Under the pieces are notes generated by a model. That model saw only the letters and a program-made list of their open reading frames with translations. It had not been told where the DNA came from and did no database searches. From contig OY288249.1 of the NCBI GenBank assembly GCA_958450325.1, positions 65,164,166-65,228,165 of the forward strand: 64,000 bases of DNA, in the 5' to 3' direction. Of the stretch, positions 11,656 to 25,155 are shown piece by piece; within the stretch, counting starts at the first letter, position 1, and each line of letters begins with the position of its first letter. Made by a program: the position numbers and the translations under genes. The stretch is from Agrostemma githago (taxonomy: Eukaryota; Streptophyta; Magnoliopsida; Caryophyllales; Caryophyllaceae).

Positions 11656-12361
11656 TGAAGGAGTTATGTCCACTGTCCTACGGATTAACCCGCTTAAGTC
11701 TATGTATCCGATATGCCTTGCTAGAGGTCGATGTTGAGTTGACATGTAAATGAGTTACGTGTCTGATAGTCTTAAGTGGGCACATTGGGTCACACACAAT
11801 GTGTACGGGATATTATTAATATATATCGATATATTAAATATATCGGGTCAGTAGTAATACGGATCCAACTGCGTTGTCGAGTTATGGTAATTAGAGTTAT
11901 ACTAATAATCTAATTATGGTAATTAGAGTTATAGTAATAACCTAATTCTAGTTTCTCACCTCCTATATAAGGAGGTTCATATGATGAACCAAAATATGGA
12001 AAAAAGAGTATTGACTCATAGTATATTCGTCTTATAAAGAGTGATAAGAGAGATATAGAGAGAAGTTGTAAGACGGTCTCACAAACCTTTATACTAGCAT
12101 ATACGCCGCAGTTCCGTACCCGTGTGGATACCAAAGAAGGCATCACGTTTGGGGTGCTTTATTCTGTCCGTGAGAATTATTTATTCTGTCCGTGGAGAGT
12201 ATTTATTCCTTCCATGGAGGTTATATATATTTCTGGGTTTATTATACTTCTGATTAATACGCTGTTCCGCTGCAAATAAGGTATAATTGTTATCCCTCTA
12301 CTTTTGTCTTTTCGGTTAATATTCGTAACAGGTCCTTGGGTTTAAGGGTTGTAATCCTACA
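11656..12361 (+). repeat. 5' LTR of the 8.4-kb retrotransposon
   Basis: 706 bp, TGAAGG...CCTACA. It includes CTCCTATATAAGGAGG (about 11960), a palindrome around a TATA-like core, and the palindromic GACGGTCTCAC block near 12072. It aligns base for base with the 3' LTR. Confidence 0.9.
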
Positions 12362-12362
12362 G

Positions 12363-12374
12363 TGGTATCAGAGC
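12363..12374 (+). other. Primer-binding site (initiator Met-tRNA type)
   Basis: TGGTATCAGAGC starts 1 bp after the 5' LTR. It is the usual minus-strand priming site of plant copia elements. Confidence 0.85.
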
Positions 12375-12597
12375 CTCTGTTACGTAGTATTAATCTAATA
12401 GACGTGAATCTATGTCTCATAATTGGTTGTGAGAGATTCCACCCGCGTATTGATTTGATTATTGCGTACAATATTATTGTCTTGTTTTCGCATGACTTGT
12501 GGCATATCAATCAACTTGCTCGGTGTCTTTTGCATAAGATAGTCACGTACGTAACATAATATTATTATATACTTTAATTCATTATGAATTCATATCA

Positions 12598-12660
12598 TGA
12601 TTATTAAGTGGCAGATTATGATTATTAAGTGGCAGATTATGATTATTAAGTGGCAGATTC
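12598..12660 (+). repeat. Three tandem copies of a 22-bp unit
   Basis: The unit ATTATTAAGTGGCAGATTATG repeats three times directly in the retrotransposon leader. It is a short minisatellite with no assigned role. Confidence 0.85.
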
Positions 12661-13820
12661 ATATCGGTAATATAATTACGTAACTGATTGTTTTGCTGCG
12701 AGTAATCGTCGTTTCCATTTTGGGTGTGTTATAATTTTTTGAATCTAAATTCTGAAATTCTGAAATTCTGAAATTGGTTCTTAAATTAATTTAAGATTTA
12801 ATATTGATTATTTTTAATTTAATTTACCCTAAATTGACCCACTATAATTCTCAATTTTCTTGTTGACGATGAGACTAATTAGATTAGTCAAGATTCGATT
12901 GAAATTGGGAACGTAAAATTACAAGAATTTATCGTTGACGATGAGACCTGATAAGATTAGGACAAGACTCGTTTTAATTTTGGTGGAGACGGAACGAAAC
13001 GAGGACGACACGAGTATGACTCGGTGTGAACGAGTGTGACTCGGTGGGTACGGGTGTGCCCCGGTTGGAACGGGATGACCCGGATGCACAAGTTTGACCA
13101 AGACGACACAATACTTACTCGGACGGCACGGTGTCGGGTCGGGCAACGCTTTTAAGAAAAGTCGTTTTCTTGCGTTTGTGTGTTGATTATGAATCAAACA
13201 TGGATTATACGTTTATTTTTCCGAATCAATGAAAAATTAGTTTTCTAAATCGGTAAATAATGTTATGCAATTTAATTATCATATTATCATAAATAGATCG
13301 GGAAAGGAGTTTCTCGAGTCCTATTTGATTTTGATGAAACGTTCATCTATATGACAATTATAAGTTGCAGATCGATTGTGAATCGAGTTTTGTATATCTG
13401 TTCAATTTTCCCGGGTGGAGAATTGTTCTTCATAGTTGAAAAAATGAAAGATATTGGTGAAATTGTTCAAACCAAATGGCAATTACGAATTGTGATATGA
13501 TTACGAATCAAAATATGGGATCCCTTAACTTGTTTTATGCACAATTCACTAATAACAATTGAATAATTATGTCATATGATGAATCAATTTTATTGTTTAG
13601 ACTTGTGACTTTTGTGCCTATAACTGATAGGTTGCCTTGTAAGTTGACCTAGCAGCATGTTTAGGACCCATAATGCTTTTAATCCCTCGCACAAATATTA
13701 AGTATTGACTTTCCAGAATTGACCACTACAACAATTTCATACCATTGGTTGAAGTGACTGCCTAAGCGGTGCTTTGTCGATGTGTGTGGACTGAGTAGGT
13801 GGGTAACGGTTACCCACAGG

Positions 13821-14368
13821 TAGGGATGGCAATGGGTCGGATTCGGATTGGGTGAAGCCTCACCTGCATCCGTCACCCGTCTTTATTCGCCCACCCGATC
13901 CATCCATCATCCACTAGGAGTGTCATCCATATCCGATCCACCCGTCATCCACGGGTGAAACGGGTGGTTCAGGTGATTTAACGGGTGATTCACTTGTACT
14001 ATGGAGTATTATTTTGTGAAATAAATACCAAATCGAAAACAATTTCTTGCGAGACCTAGACTTACACCTTTTGTCGCCATGATAGTATTATTTGAGTTAT
14101 GTCTAGTCTAGGAAATAAAAATAAATAAGGTTTTAGGAAAACATGGGGCATTCTCGAGTAATTTTTATAATATATATATATTTTTAAATGGATGGATGTC
14201 GGGTGGTTAACGGATTACGGGTGGGATAATGCTCCACCCGCATCCGACCCAATCCATCACCCGTCTCATCCATCACCCGCTATACATCCATTTAATCGGG
14301 TTTTCACCCATTTATTTTTCACGGATGGATCGGGTGCGGGGTGGATGCGGATGAAATTGACATCCCTA
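13821..14368. mobile_element. hAT-type MITE with CACCCG/CGGGTG-rich ends, 548 bp
   Basis: The left end is TAGGGATGGCAATGG. The right end, inverted, is TAGGGATGTCAATTTC. The 8-bp flanks CCCACAGG (13813-13820) and CCCACATG (14369-14376) match at 7 of 8 positions. Subterminal zones carry many CGGGTG, CACCCG and GGATGGAT words around an AT-rich centre. The termini match the element at 2587, but the filler word differs. Confidence 0.82.
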
Positions 14369-15491
14369 CCCACATGTTAAGTCTGGTTTGCTTAACATTG
14401 CTATCAAGTCGGACTTGGGCTTTGAGGCAAATAGTTGGTGTCATATGATGACTAATACCGACGAACCGGGAATTACATAGAGATGTAATTGACAAGTTTG
14501 TTGTCTACCTTTACTTTTGGAGCTTGAGCAGTGAGCCCAAGTTCACTTAAGCGACAAAAGGGTTAGGATCTTAGAATATTATGCGAACTTGAGGGTAGTT
14601 TGCACAATTTTATCTTAAAATTGTTTAAGATTATTAATATTAATTATCGTATTAGATTGCATATAGTTGTAGCTTTAAGTTAGTCACCTTTATCACATTT
14701 ATTAAAGATGAGTTTGAATTGTTCAACCTCGTCGATTGGTATCTTGAGAACTGTTTTCAAAAATAGAGATACGGATTTTGTCCTCGTGAAGGATAATTCC
14801 GATAGATTATAACCAGTGCTAATGTACAGTATGGACTGTATAATTAGAGTCATGAGGATGACTATAAGTACCAAAATCAATTGTTTCAATAAAAGGAAAC
14901 CGTTCCCATTAAGTGAGAAAATGCTAAAGATGGTCTAATTAATCCATGTCATACGATGACGTGATTATATTGATAATCAGGAAATTTTGGATGTCTCTTT
15001 CTAAAGAATTAGAAATTGAAATCGTTTCAATTAGTCCTAAGTTTAGGTCACTTTATTGTGAATAAACATGTGACTTAATAAGGTTTCTCACCTTTTAGCA
15101 TGAGATGTTAAAAGACGATTGAACATTGTATCAAGAAGGCAAATAATAATAATAATAATAATGTTCTATGAGTTCATTAAGAAAATTGCTTGAGATAATG
15201 ATTAATGAATCTATCTAAGACATTGGTTAAAGTAAGGAAGGGATAATTGTTATCATACCCAAACTTGTTCCCAAGTTTAGATTAGGTACGGAATTATTTA
15301 TCATTAATGTAAGGATTCAATCATTAATGTAATGACAAATATATGACATTGGTAGATAGCTTTCTAGAAGTGTCCAGAAAATCTGCAAATCAAATTGAAG
15401 TATGACTTCAGGTGTATATGTTACTGGAGTAATTGTTACTTGCATTCTACTGTTTTGGTATAAGATACCAAATGCAAGTATTACATAGTGG

Positions 15492-16170
15492 CATGGAGGA
15501 AGATCTGTCAGGCGAAAGAAAAAATCAAGAGCATGTTTGTGAACGGTGTATGGCATGGTTCTCGGGTTAGATATTCCATATCTGAGGGCTATGATGGGAT
15601 CCGGACTCCTAGACCGAAAGTTCCTTGGAGTCGCTTCGTTTGGAGTGGGTGGAGTTTACCGAAACACAGTTTTATTTCTTGGCTTGTGTTTAGGAAGGCT
15701 CTTAACACTAGGGCGAAACTTTTGAGATTTGGGGTGTCGGAGACGGACCTTTGTTATATCTGTGAAGAGCGAGAGGAGAGCTTGGATCATCTTTTCTTTG
15801 GATGTGTTTGGAGCTCTAGGATTGTGGAGATTTTGAGTACGTGGGTGAAGAAAAGATTACCAGGTAGTGACGGTTTGTTGGGCACGAGAAGAGTGACAGG
15901 CACGAAATTTCAGCGTAATGTCATTCGGGCTTTGTGCAATGCAATGATATATCATGTGTGGAGGCAGAGAAACTTGTGTCGCATTGAGGCGTCGATGCAA
16001 CAACCTCATAGAGCTGCTAACTTGATTAAGATGGATGTAAGGAATAGAATTATGTGTAAGATTAAATTTCCTTTACACGCTAAAGACGATAGATGGCTAC
16101 AAAATTTGTTGTAGTCATTTGCTTGTAAATTTTGCCATATAGATCAATATACTTACCTTTTACCAAAAAA
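15492..16170 (+). mobile_element. 5'-truncated LINE with reverse-transcriptase zinc-binding tail
   Basis: A 16-bp duplication AAGTATTACATAGTGG (15476-15491 and 16171-16186) and a short A-run before the right copy mark retroposition. The frame open to 16114 encodes a zf-RVT-like region: WSLPKHSFISWLV, then C-x2-C and H-x3-F-x2-C in CYICEEREESLDHLFFGC, and a C-terminal WLQNLL before the stop. This domain lies downstream of reverse transcriptase in plant L1-type LINEs. The RT and endonuclease are missing, as usual for 5' truncation. The insert lies inside the retrotransposon internal region. Confidence 0.9.
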
Positions 16171-16186
16171 AAGTATTACATAGTGG

Positions 16187-19100
16187 ATGTGATGGCTCAA
16201 AGAGGGTGGAATAATGGAATATAAGTGAAGTGTTTTATGATTGAAATGGACAAACGTTGTGTTTCATATATAAAAGGAAAATCACTTAATTTTTCCATAA
16301 AGCTGAATATTGGAATTGAATAATTGTTTTTCTTGTACTAGTCATAAGCAAGAATATTGAAATTGTTTCATGTATGGGCATGAAAAGTTTTGATAAAAGT
16401 AGAACAATTGTTGCTCTATATCTTGCAAGAATATGAGGTACAATAAGGCTAACATGATTGTTGAGCTCTTCATTCCTAGTAGTGAATGCTTTTATTTGTG
16501 ACATAATAACCAAAAGGTTCAAGTCTCTCGACTCTAGTTTTACTTATTATGGCATTGTCCTTAATCCATGAGACAAGAAACATAAGAATAAGTTTCATAA
16601 TGATGAAATTATAAACCTTATTGATAAAGATCAACTGAGGTAAATGGATCTTGTTTAGATGGATAAATGACATTAAAAGTAACTCTTATTAATTGTAGTG
16701 GGAGAGTACTTAGACTTGTTGGATCACACATATACAGATACATGTGATTTTAACTAGTGATGTTGCAAAATGGGTAACATGTATGGTTTTGTTCATTTGA
16801 TGAATATAAAAATGAATGCTTTGAATTGTTCAAGGAAAATTAAGATGTAAGTACAAGATCAACTTGATAAGTTGGTACGAGTCGTTCGATATGATTGAAA
16901 CAGGGAGGAATTGAACTAAAAGATTGTGGTCATCTTAGAAGTAGTGAAAAATGTTTCAAACTACATCGAACCATATTTGATATGATTTGGTCTATGATGA
17001 GTCATATGCAGATATTATTGACGCTTTAGAAAATTATGCACTATAAAAGTCTTTGTACAATGTTGATGAGATTGTCCATGTAAGTCGGAGAATAGACATA
17101 TCATATGAGATATGGATTGAAAATGTTCTAAAATAGTCTTTTCTTAATTCAAGTCTTATAGTTTAGAGAAAATCGTTTTCCAGAACTTAAACTCAAATAT
17201 GTCATATGTTTTATTAGGGGTATTATGTTAATTCTACAAACCATCCAAAGAACAAAACTGTTTTGTTGCATGGAGTGGTATGTTTCTTTTAAAAATATGT
17301 AATTTTTAATAGAAACAGTGGGAGTAGAATCGACCTTGAATTGTTCAAGATTAACAGGAATTCTCTACAATTGTTGAAGAGGACATTGATGCATCCATGA
17401 AAAGTCATGATCATCTTAGCTGTAAAATACTACTCTACATAGATTGACTACCTATGATGAAACAATAATGGGCAAAGACTCCAAGAGTCACATGAAGTCA
17501 TAAATCTAATAGATTCCACATACCAAAACTATCAAGTATAGACTTTGGTTAAATGGATCTTATAGTGAAGAATAGTCTTTAATATAAAGATGATGTGGAT
17601 TGATATAAGAGTACCTATGAATCATAGTTGGTAGTTAAGGATTGATCCCCATAGTAATGACTATGGAAAAACCTTTTTTACAACATTATGCTTAAGTCTG
17701 TTAAGATTGTTTAGCATTTTGAATGTCATAACTCATTATGATGAGTTTTGGACATATACACATTTCTTGAAAAGGATGCAATATGATGTGTGTGCGACAC
17801 ATCGTATAAATTTCATATTATTAAAATTGCTAGGCAAATGTGAATATTCCGATTTGATTGGAGCATAGAGCAAGTATCTTCATTCTCAATGTGATAATTC
17901 AAAGATGTTTGTTTTCCTTTGAGATGAAAAGAGACAAAGTGTGTACAAGAGGCTAGTGGGAGTGTATTTATCGTTACGATTTGGTATGTAAGTGACATAC
18001 TTCTCTAACTAAATGACATTTGATTGTTTTAGTCTATGAGACTTTGCAAGAAATGTGTTTATCATGTGCTCGTGTAACGAGTAGATACTAATCTGGTGAG
18101 TGTCACTAGGATGCTATCTAAGAATTGTTTCTTTGCGCTTAAGAAGCAAAAAGAGGAATTATTTAAGAAATGCACATGATGTGATAAGCGAATTATTTAA
18201 GAAATGCACATTATTGTAAACAAGTTACAACGATTCATATTTCCAAATAGACAAAGATGACATGAGATTGTAATCTCAGTATATTTTGTTTTGGATAAGA
18301 AGTTGTGTGTTGGAACGGTTCCAAAGGACAACTTTATGACTAATATTATAACGAAATTTAGTGTTCTATTACTTTTGAAGCAAAGAGAGAAACGTTTGAT
18401 TACAAATCAAGCACACACTCAACTTTAAAGTTTATGAAGCAATTTGTTGCTTATGAAACTAACAGTTTGCCTTAATTGAGAGAAGGTAGATTGATCATAT
18501 GCTTGTAAATAACCGATACAAATGTTGTATGTCCTGAAACCTCCTCTACATAAATATCATATTGTTATGATTGGTATAAGACGCTTGGGCGAGTGGTCAT
18601 AGTACTTTTAGAGGTGTTTGGTTTAATGGGAGTTATTTCAATAATTGATATATGTATGACATATTGTCATTTGGTTAATGTAACCGAGTTTTGTCCCTAA
18701 ATAATTTACATTGATGAAATAGATCACTAAGTACGTGACTTAGTCTTGGAACTCTATTTGGATGATGTAATTATTTTGTCTCTAGTCAGGGTATTGTGTT
18801 GAGACATTTGAATACCTTTAAATGACTAGTGTGTGAGTTGGTTGATGACTAAGTTCCTTGAGTCATAGGTATTGAGATACTAAACCAGGCACATGGGTGT
18901 ATGTTGGGAACATGCATTAGACAGACCCGCCTAAAATAATTTTACTAAGATTTCGCTTAGTGTCAGTAAAGTTATTTACAAGTTATGAACTTGTATGGTC
19001 TTTAGACCTGAGTCTTTGACTATTCTGTACATGTGATGTGTATGCTTTGATACTATTCCTCGTCAGCTGTGAAATGGGGCTATGGATGGTTATTGGGCAT

Positions 19101-19392
19101 GCATGGATCATGTGATAGGATGTGGTTAGACAAGAGGGGATTTGTTCTTCCTTTATTGAAGGGAATTTATTGTTTCTTGGCCACTCGAAGAGTATGACTT
19201 GTGCAAATGCGTGGCCGCGCTCAGATAGGATGATTGTCATCTATTTGCTCTTTTAACAAGTCAACTCAAAGATTCGAGTAAAAGATTGAGACATGCGAGG
19301 ATGACACTTCTTCTTACCTCATTCTCAATTGGAGACAATAGTAGCAAAGAGACTTAACGTCGTTCATGAGAGGACATGTACAAGTGGGAGAC
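16187..19392 (+). other. Decayed internal region of the 8.4-kb retrotransposon
   Basis: There are no frames above about 85 codons and no convincing protease, integrase or RNase H motif. The purine-rich tract AAGTGGGAG precedes the 3' LTR at 19393. Confidence 0.6.
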
Positions 19393-20098
19393 TGAAGGAG
19401 TTATGTCTACTGTCCTACGGATTAACCCGCTTAAGTCTATGTATCCGATATGCCTTGCTAGAGGTCGATGTCGGGTTGACATGTAAATGAGTTACGTGTC
19501 TGGTAGTCTTAAGTGGGCCCATTGGGTCATACACAATGTGTACGGGATATTATTAATATATATCGATATATTAAATATATCGGGTCAGTAGTAATACGGA
19601 CCCAACTGCGTTGTCGGGTTATGATAATTAGAGTTATACTAATAATCTAATTATGGTAATTAGAGTTATAGTTATAACCTAATTCTAGTTTCTCACCTCC
19701 TATATAAGGAGGTTCATATAATGAACCAAGATATGGAAAAAAGAGTATTGACTCATAGTATATTCGCCTTATAAAGAGTTATAAGAGAGATATAGAGAGA
19801 AGTTGTGAGACGGTCTCACAAATCTTTATACTAGCATATACGTCGCAGTTCCGTACCCGTGTGGATACCAAAGGAGGCATCACGTTTGGGGTGCTTTATT
19901 CTGTCCGTGAGAATTATTTATTCTGTCCGTGGAGATTATTTATTCCGTCCGTGGAGGTTATATATATTTCTAGGTTTATTATACTTCTGATTAATATGCT
20001 GTTCCGCTGCAAATAAGGTATAATTGTTATCCCTCTACTTTTGTCTTTTCGGTTAATACTCGTAACATGTCCTTGGGTTTAAGGGTTGTAATCCTACA
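19393..20098 (+). repeat. 3' LTR of the 8.4-kb retrotransposon
   Basis: 706 bp, same ends as the 5' LTR. It is followed directly by TGTAT, the second copy of the target duplication, and then by resumed Helitron A unit sequence. Confidence 0.9.
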
Positions 20099-21141
20099 TG
20101 TATAATAGAATTCTATCAGCTCATTATAATTTTTCGATGTATCATAATTTTATTTAACTTTTTAGTATTATTAAGAACTTCTTTAAGATTAAAATATTTT
20201 TGGTTGATATTTAAGGACGAATGATTACTCTTATTTATAATAAAGAATTTCATCGCCCATCATATGAGGAATGATTACTTTTATTTGTATAATAGAATTT
20301 CATCATTTTATTATATAATTGAGTATTCTTATTTCTTATTTATAATATAGAGTTTCATCACACCTTGTTATAATTTTTCAATGTGAGATTATTTTACTTA
20401 AGTTTGTAGTCTTATTAAGAAACTTTTTAAGACTCAAAAGTTATATTAGTGAAATTTAAGAACGAATGATTATTCTTATTTATAACATAGAATTCAATCA
20501 TCATAATTTTTTTTGATGTGGGATAATTTACTGTCTTAAGAGATCTTTTTAAGACCCAAAAGAACACATGATTACTCTTATTTATAACTAGATGAATGCC
20601 CGTGCGTTGCACGGTGAATAAAATAATTAGTGATAAATGTGTAAATTTTAATGATTGTTACTAATTTGATTGTATATGAAAATAATATTGTGTTAATTAA
20701 ATTAACTATTTGAAATTTCATTATTTATTTAATTAATTATTATAATTTATTTAAGCATTTGTAAGTTTATTAAACTTTTTATTATTCTATAGTTGCGTTC
20801 CAAGATTACCATAACATTTTTATATTTCCTAGCACGATTCTAATTATTCAATTTTTATGGTGTTTTAGGTGATAATCGACTGTTTATGTAGTGTTAATTT
20901 TTTGAGTCAGAGATGTAGTAGGACTTTTCGATGTGGAATTTTTCTACTTCAATTTATAGTCTTAAAAACTCATTTTAGGACTCAAAAGATTTTCAGTTGA
21001 TATATAAAGACGAATGATTACTTTTATTTATATTAATAGAATTTCATTACTTTATTATAATTTCTCAATTTGATATAATTTTACTTCAATTTTTAGCCTT
21101 AAGAATTGTTATAAGACTCAAAAGATATATATTTATATATA

Positions 21142-21537
21142 CTTCCTACCATACATTCAATTCTTTAAATGAGGGATTTCACAATTTTTAAGAAAAGTGG
21201 TAAAGGTAATAGTATTATTGGTAAATCAAATGATTTTATAGGTCTACTAAATTTAAAGTAAGAAAAAAAGGGGGACATTTTGTGTAGATAGAGTAAGGAT
21301 ATAAAGATTACAAGGTAAAGTGTTTTGCCAAAAGGAGAATGTAAAGAGTTGATTAGATTGTTCATTTATAGTAAGTGTATAGAATTGAATGGATGAGAGA
21401 GAGTATATGACATTTTGTGTAGATAGAGTAAGGATATAAAGATTATAAGGTAAGTGTTTTGCTAAAAGGGGAATGTAAAGAATTGATTAGATTGTTCATT
21501 TATAGTAAGGGTAAAGAATTGAATGGATGAGAGAGAG
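21142..21537. mobile_element. Stowaway-like MITE with internally duplicated right half
   Basis: The left terminus CTTCCTACCATACATTCAAT (TA before it) pairs with the inverted right terminus ATTGAATGGATGAGAGAGAG. That terminus occurs twice, at 21403 and 21537, each followed by TA. A segment of about 135 bp containing the right half is tandemly duplicated (about 21275-21409 and 21410-21541). Confidence 0.65.
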
Positions 21538-23811
21538 TATATATGATTTTGTTTATCTAAGATGTACTATTTTATGTCCATTTTATTGTTGATACAATAA
21601 TAAAGATTATCATTTAGGGCTTTTTACTTATATTTATCATAAATATTTATGATAAAAATATTACAATATTTTTATTTAAGTTTATAGTCTTAAGAGCTTT
21701 TTAAAGACTCAAAATATTTTATGATTATTCTTATTTATAATATAAAATTTCGGCACCCATCATAATTTTTTCAATGTGGGTAATCAATAATTTTAGTTAG
21801 GACGAATGACTACGCTTATTTATAACAGAGCTTATTTATAACAGAGAACTTCTTCCCTCTCATCATAAATACTTCTTCCCTCCCATCATAAATTTTTGAT
21901 GTGGGATAATTTACTTAAGTTTATAATCTTGAGACTTTTTATAAGACTCAAAAGATAATTGGTTTATATTTAACCACGAACTAGTGTGTTACCCGTGAAA
22001 AATTTCACGGGTTGTCCACCCTTATTTATACAGAGAGTAAAGTGAAGTATACACTTATTTTAGATTATTCGTTAAGAGATTGAAAGTTAGTTTATGGGTT
22101 TATTGGTGGACGAAAATACGAAAAACTGAAAACAATTGACCCGAAGACGGTATTTATATGTCAACGATGAAAAATTGAGTTATATAAATGCAATTAATAT
22201 GCGTTAATAACCCATAAATGCGACAATAACGCGTATTTGACCCGCACCCCGTCTCAAAATCCGTATAAACGAAATCCTTATAGTTAATATTTCTAACATG
22301 CGTTAGTAAACCGTTTCTCACGAAATCCCTTTAAACCCAGCCCGTAACCCGTATTTGACCTGAAAGCAAACCAAAACCGTATAAATGTAATTTCATGTAA
22401 CTCGTATTTGACCCAAAGACGGTATGTACTTATATGTCAAGGATGAAGATTTGGGTTATATAAATGTAATTTCATGTTTTCAAGGGTTCAAATCTCAATC
22501 AAAAATTAGATTGTTTTTCTAGATAATTTCATATTGTTTTTTTTCCAAATGCCTCATTTATTAGTTTTGCGTAAATCCAACCCGTATAATTAATGTTTTT
22601 AATGTGCGTTAATAAATCGTTTTGAACCGAAATCCCTTTAAACCCGACTCGTATAAGTAATGTGATTAATATGTGTTAATAACGCGTAAATGCGATAATA
22701 ACACGTATTTGACCCGAACCCCGTCTCAAAATCCATATAAACCCGACCCTTTTAGTTAATATTTTAACATGCGTTAATAAATCCGTATAATTAATGTTGA
22801 AAATGTTTTTAACCCGTATTTGACCTGAAAGCAAACCAAAACCGTATAAATGCAATTTCATGTAACATATTGTTACATGAAATAATTAGGCATCACCATA
22901 CCTAATTTGACAATTTCTAGATAAAATCATATTGTTTTTTTTTTCAAATGCCTCATTTATTAGTTTTACGTAAATCCAACCTGTATAATTAATGTTTTTA
23001 ATGCGTGATATTAAACCGTTTTGACCCAAAATTTCTTTAATCTCGACTCGTATAAGTGATGTGATTAATATGCGTTAATAACCCGTAAATGCGATAATAA
23101 CGAATATATAAAATAAAAGATGTACATTTGTCATTAACGATGTCATTAACCCGTAAAAGATGTACAAATTGTGGGAAAAAAAATGTTACAACGATTTCTA
23201 AAATTAACTTTAACTATAATTTAGTAATAAACTAACAACAATGAGAAATCAAGTAAATTTCAATCTTTTGAGCAATTCTTTCTTCGAATTAAAGCTTTAC
23301 TTTCATTCCTCTTCTTACCTTAAGATAAAATACATCAAAAAGAAAAACAATATCAGAAAATATCACATGTAGATATTCAAAATCAAAAATCACAATATTA
23401 TAACTATAAGCGAAATTAGAAATTAGAAATCGTAATCAGAAAACAATAATAAAAAATAACACAGGTAGATATTAAAAATCAGAAATCACAATATTATAAC
23501 TGTAACCGAAAATTAGAGAACAATATTAAAAAATAACACAATATAATAACTATAATCGAAAGTAGAAATAATCATCATATTATAAAAGTTCATATAACCA
23601 ACGTTTGAAAATATATCACCCAAAAATAATAAATAAGTTTTCAAATAGTTATAACAAAATTACTTACTTTAATTCCTAAAATACCTCTATTAAATTCATA
23701 GTATCTTCGTTCATCATCACATGGAAAAAAACGCCCTTTATAAAAATTAACATCACCGTCTATCTTCATCATATCCTGAATTAGAACATACAAAACGAAC
23801 ATTATTATACA

Positions 23812-24472
23812 CATTAAAAATGGAAATAAAATTAACTGAATTAGTTTTTGAATTTTTTGAATAAAAATTCACTAAACAATAGCTAATTGAAGACTAATTT
23901 TGATTAAATCTGCAAATTTTGACATTCAATAGCATCAATTCACGAAAAACTGAAAATCCGTACATCTTAAAAATCTTGAAATTTTTACCCTATTTTCTTT
24001 AAAATAAAAATAAAATCACAATAAAATAATAATAATTACCAATTAGATGACGATGCTTTGTTTTTTTGTTGATCTCATCTCCCTTCTTCTACCTGAAAAT
24101 CCACGAAATAAATTGAAAAAAAAAATCAGATTTTTTTATACACATTAAAAATGGAAATAAAATTAATTGAATTAGTTTTTGAATTTTTTGAATAAAAATT
24201 CACTAAACAATAGCTAATTGAAGACTAATTTTGAATAAATCTGCAAATTTTGACATTCAATAGCATCGATTCACGAAAAACTGAAAATCCGTACATCTTA
24301 AAAATCTTGAAATTTTTACCCTATTTTCTTTAAAATAAAAATAAAATCACAATAAAATAATAATAATTACCAATTAGATGACGATGCTTTGTTTTTTTGT
24401 TGATCTCATCTTCCTTCTTCTACCTGAAAATCCACGAAATAGATTGAAAAAAAAAATCAGATTTTTTAAAAA
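23812..24472. repeat. Tandem duplication, period 331 bp
   Basis: Copy 1 starts at 23812 and copy 2 at 24143, both with CATTAAAAATGGAAATAAAA. I count about 5 differences over 331 bp, so the duplication is recent. It lies wholly inside Helitron D and is non-coding. Confidence 0.9.
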
Positions 24473-25077
24473 TGAATTGACAATTATATTTCAATTGCTA
24501 CGTACGTCACACATATTGAAATAGAGAGCAATAAATTAAGATATAAAAACAGAGAACGAAGAGAAAACAACTGGGGGAGAACAGAGGATATCAGGAATGG
24601 TGGCAGGCAGAAATGGAAAATCAACAAACCTGCTCAACATAATATATAGAGGATTCTAGGAAGTGACTGAGGAAGGTGAATGCAGACGATGAGACGCCCA
24701 TAAATTGTATCACCATTTCCGGAGAAGAATGCTGACGGCAATCGAGGAGGCATGAATAAGTATTTTGAATCAATAACTGGGGGATTAATCGATGATGAAG
24801 AAGGAAAAACAACTCATTAATTTTCCTAATTACCGATGAATGTGATTAATGATACTCGCAGCATTTAATGACCCGGGTTGTTGGATTGAGGTGGTTGGGA
24901 TTTGATTGCAATTGTTGAATTGAAATTGGGTATAGGAATTAGAATTGAAATGTAATTGATTGATGAATTTAATGATCAGTAAATGAGGAATGGGGAAGAC
25001 GAAGAGGCGGGTTGTTGATGGATTAAGGGGGAACTGTGGAAGGTAGTATATTTTGTTTGTACTATTTTCTCACAATC

Positions 25078-25155
25078 AGCAAAGTGGCCCAGTGGCACGG
25101 TAAGTTGGGAATTGTCTCAAAGGTCGCGGGTTCGAAACCTGTCATCGGCCTTTTT
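25078..25155 (+). mobile_element. tRNA-derived SINE-like head with pol III boxes
   Basis: An A box, TGGCCCAGTGG (25085-25095), lies 33 bp before a B-box-like GGTTCGAAACC (25129-25139), and a T5 run (25151-25155) could end a pol III transcript. The expected acceptor-stem halves (AGCAAAG; CATCGGC) do not pair, so this is a tRNA relic and not a working tRNA gene. It lies 43 bp from the 5' end of Helitron D, antisense to it. Confidence 0.55.

Larger units (their letters stand above)
11656..20098 (+). mobile_element. Degenerate LTR retrotransposon, 8.4 kb, nested in Helitron A
   Basis: Two 706-bp LTRs lie in direct orientation (11656-12361 and 19393-20098). Each begins TGAAGGAG and ends CCTACA, and they are flanked by the 5-bp duplication TGTAT (11651-11655 and 20099-20103). 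A primer-binding site, TGGTATCAGAGC, matches the initiator-Met type used by Ty1/copia elements. A purine-rich tract, AAGTGGGAG, precedes the 3' LTR. No gag or pol frame survives, so it is a dead or non-autonomous copy. By hand the LTRs differ at about 25 of 706 positions (about 3.5%). A hAT MITE and a LINE fragment are inserted inside. Confidence 0.9.

Noticed and set aside
18753..18782. Reverse-transcriptase-like LYLDDVIILS in the 8.4-kb retrotransposon
   Set aside because: No other RT block lies in frame around it, and it is too near the 3' LTR for the usual gene order. It may be a relic but is not enough to call a domain.
25078..25155. A functional tRNA gene
   Set aside because: The acceptor-stem halves do not pair and no convincing anticodon arm can be drawn.
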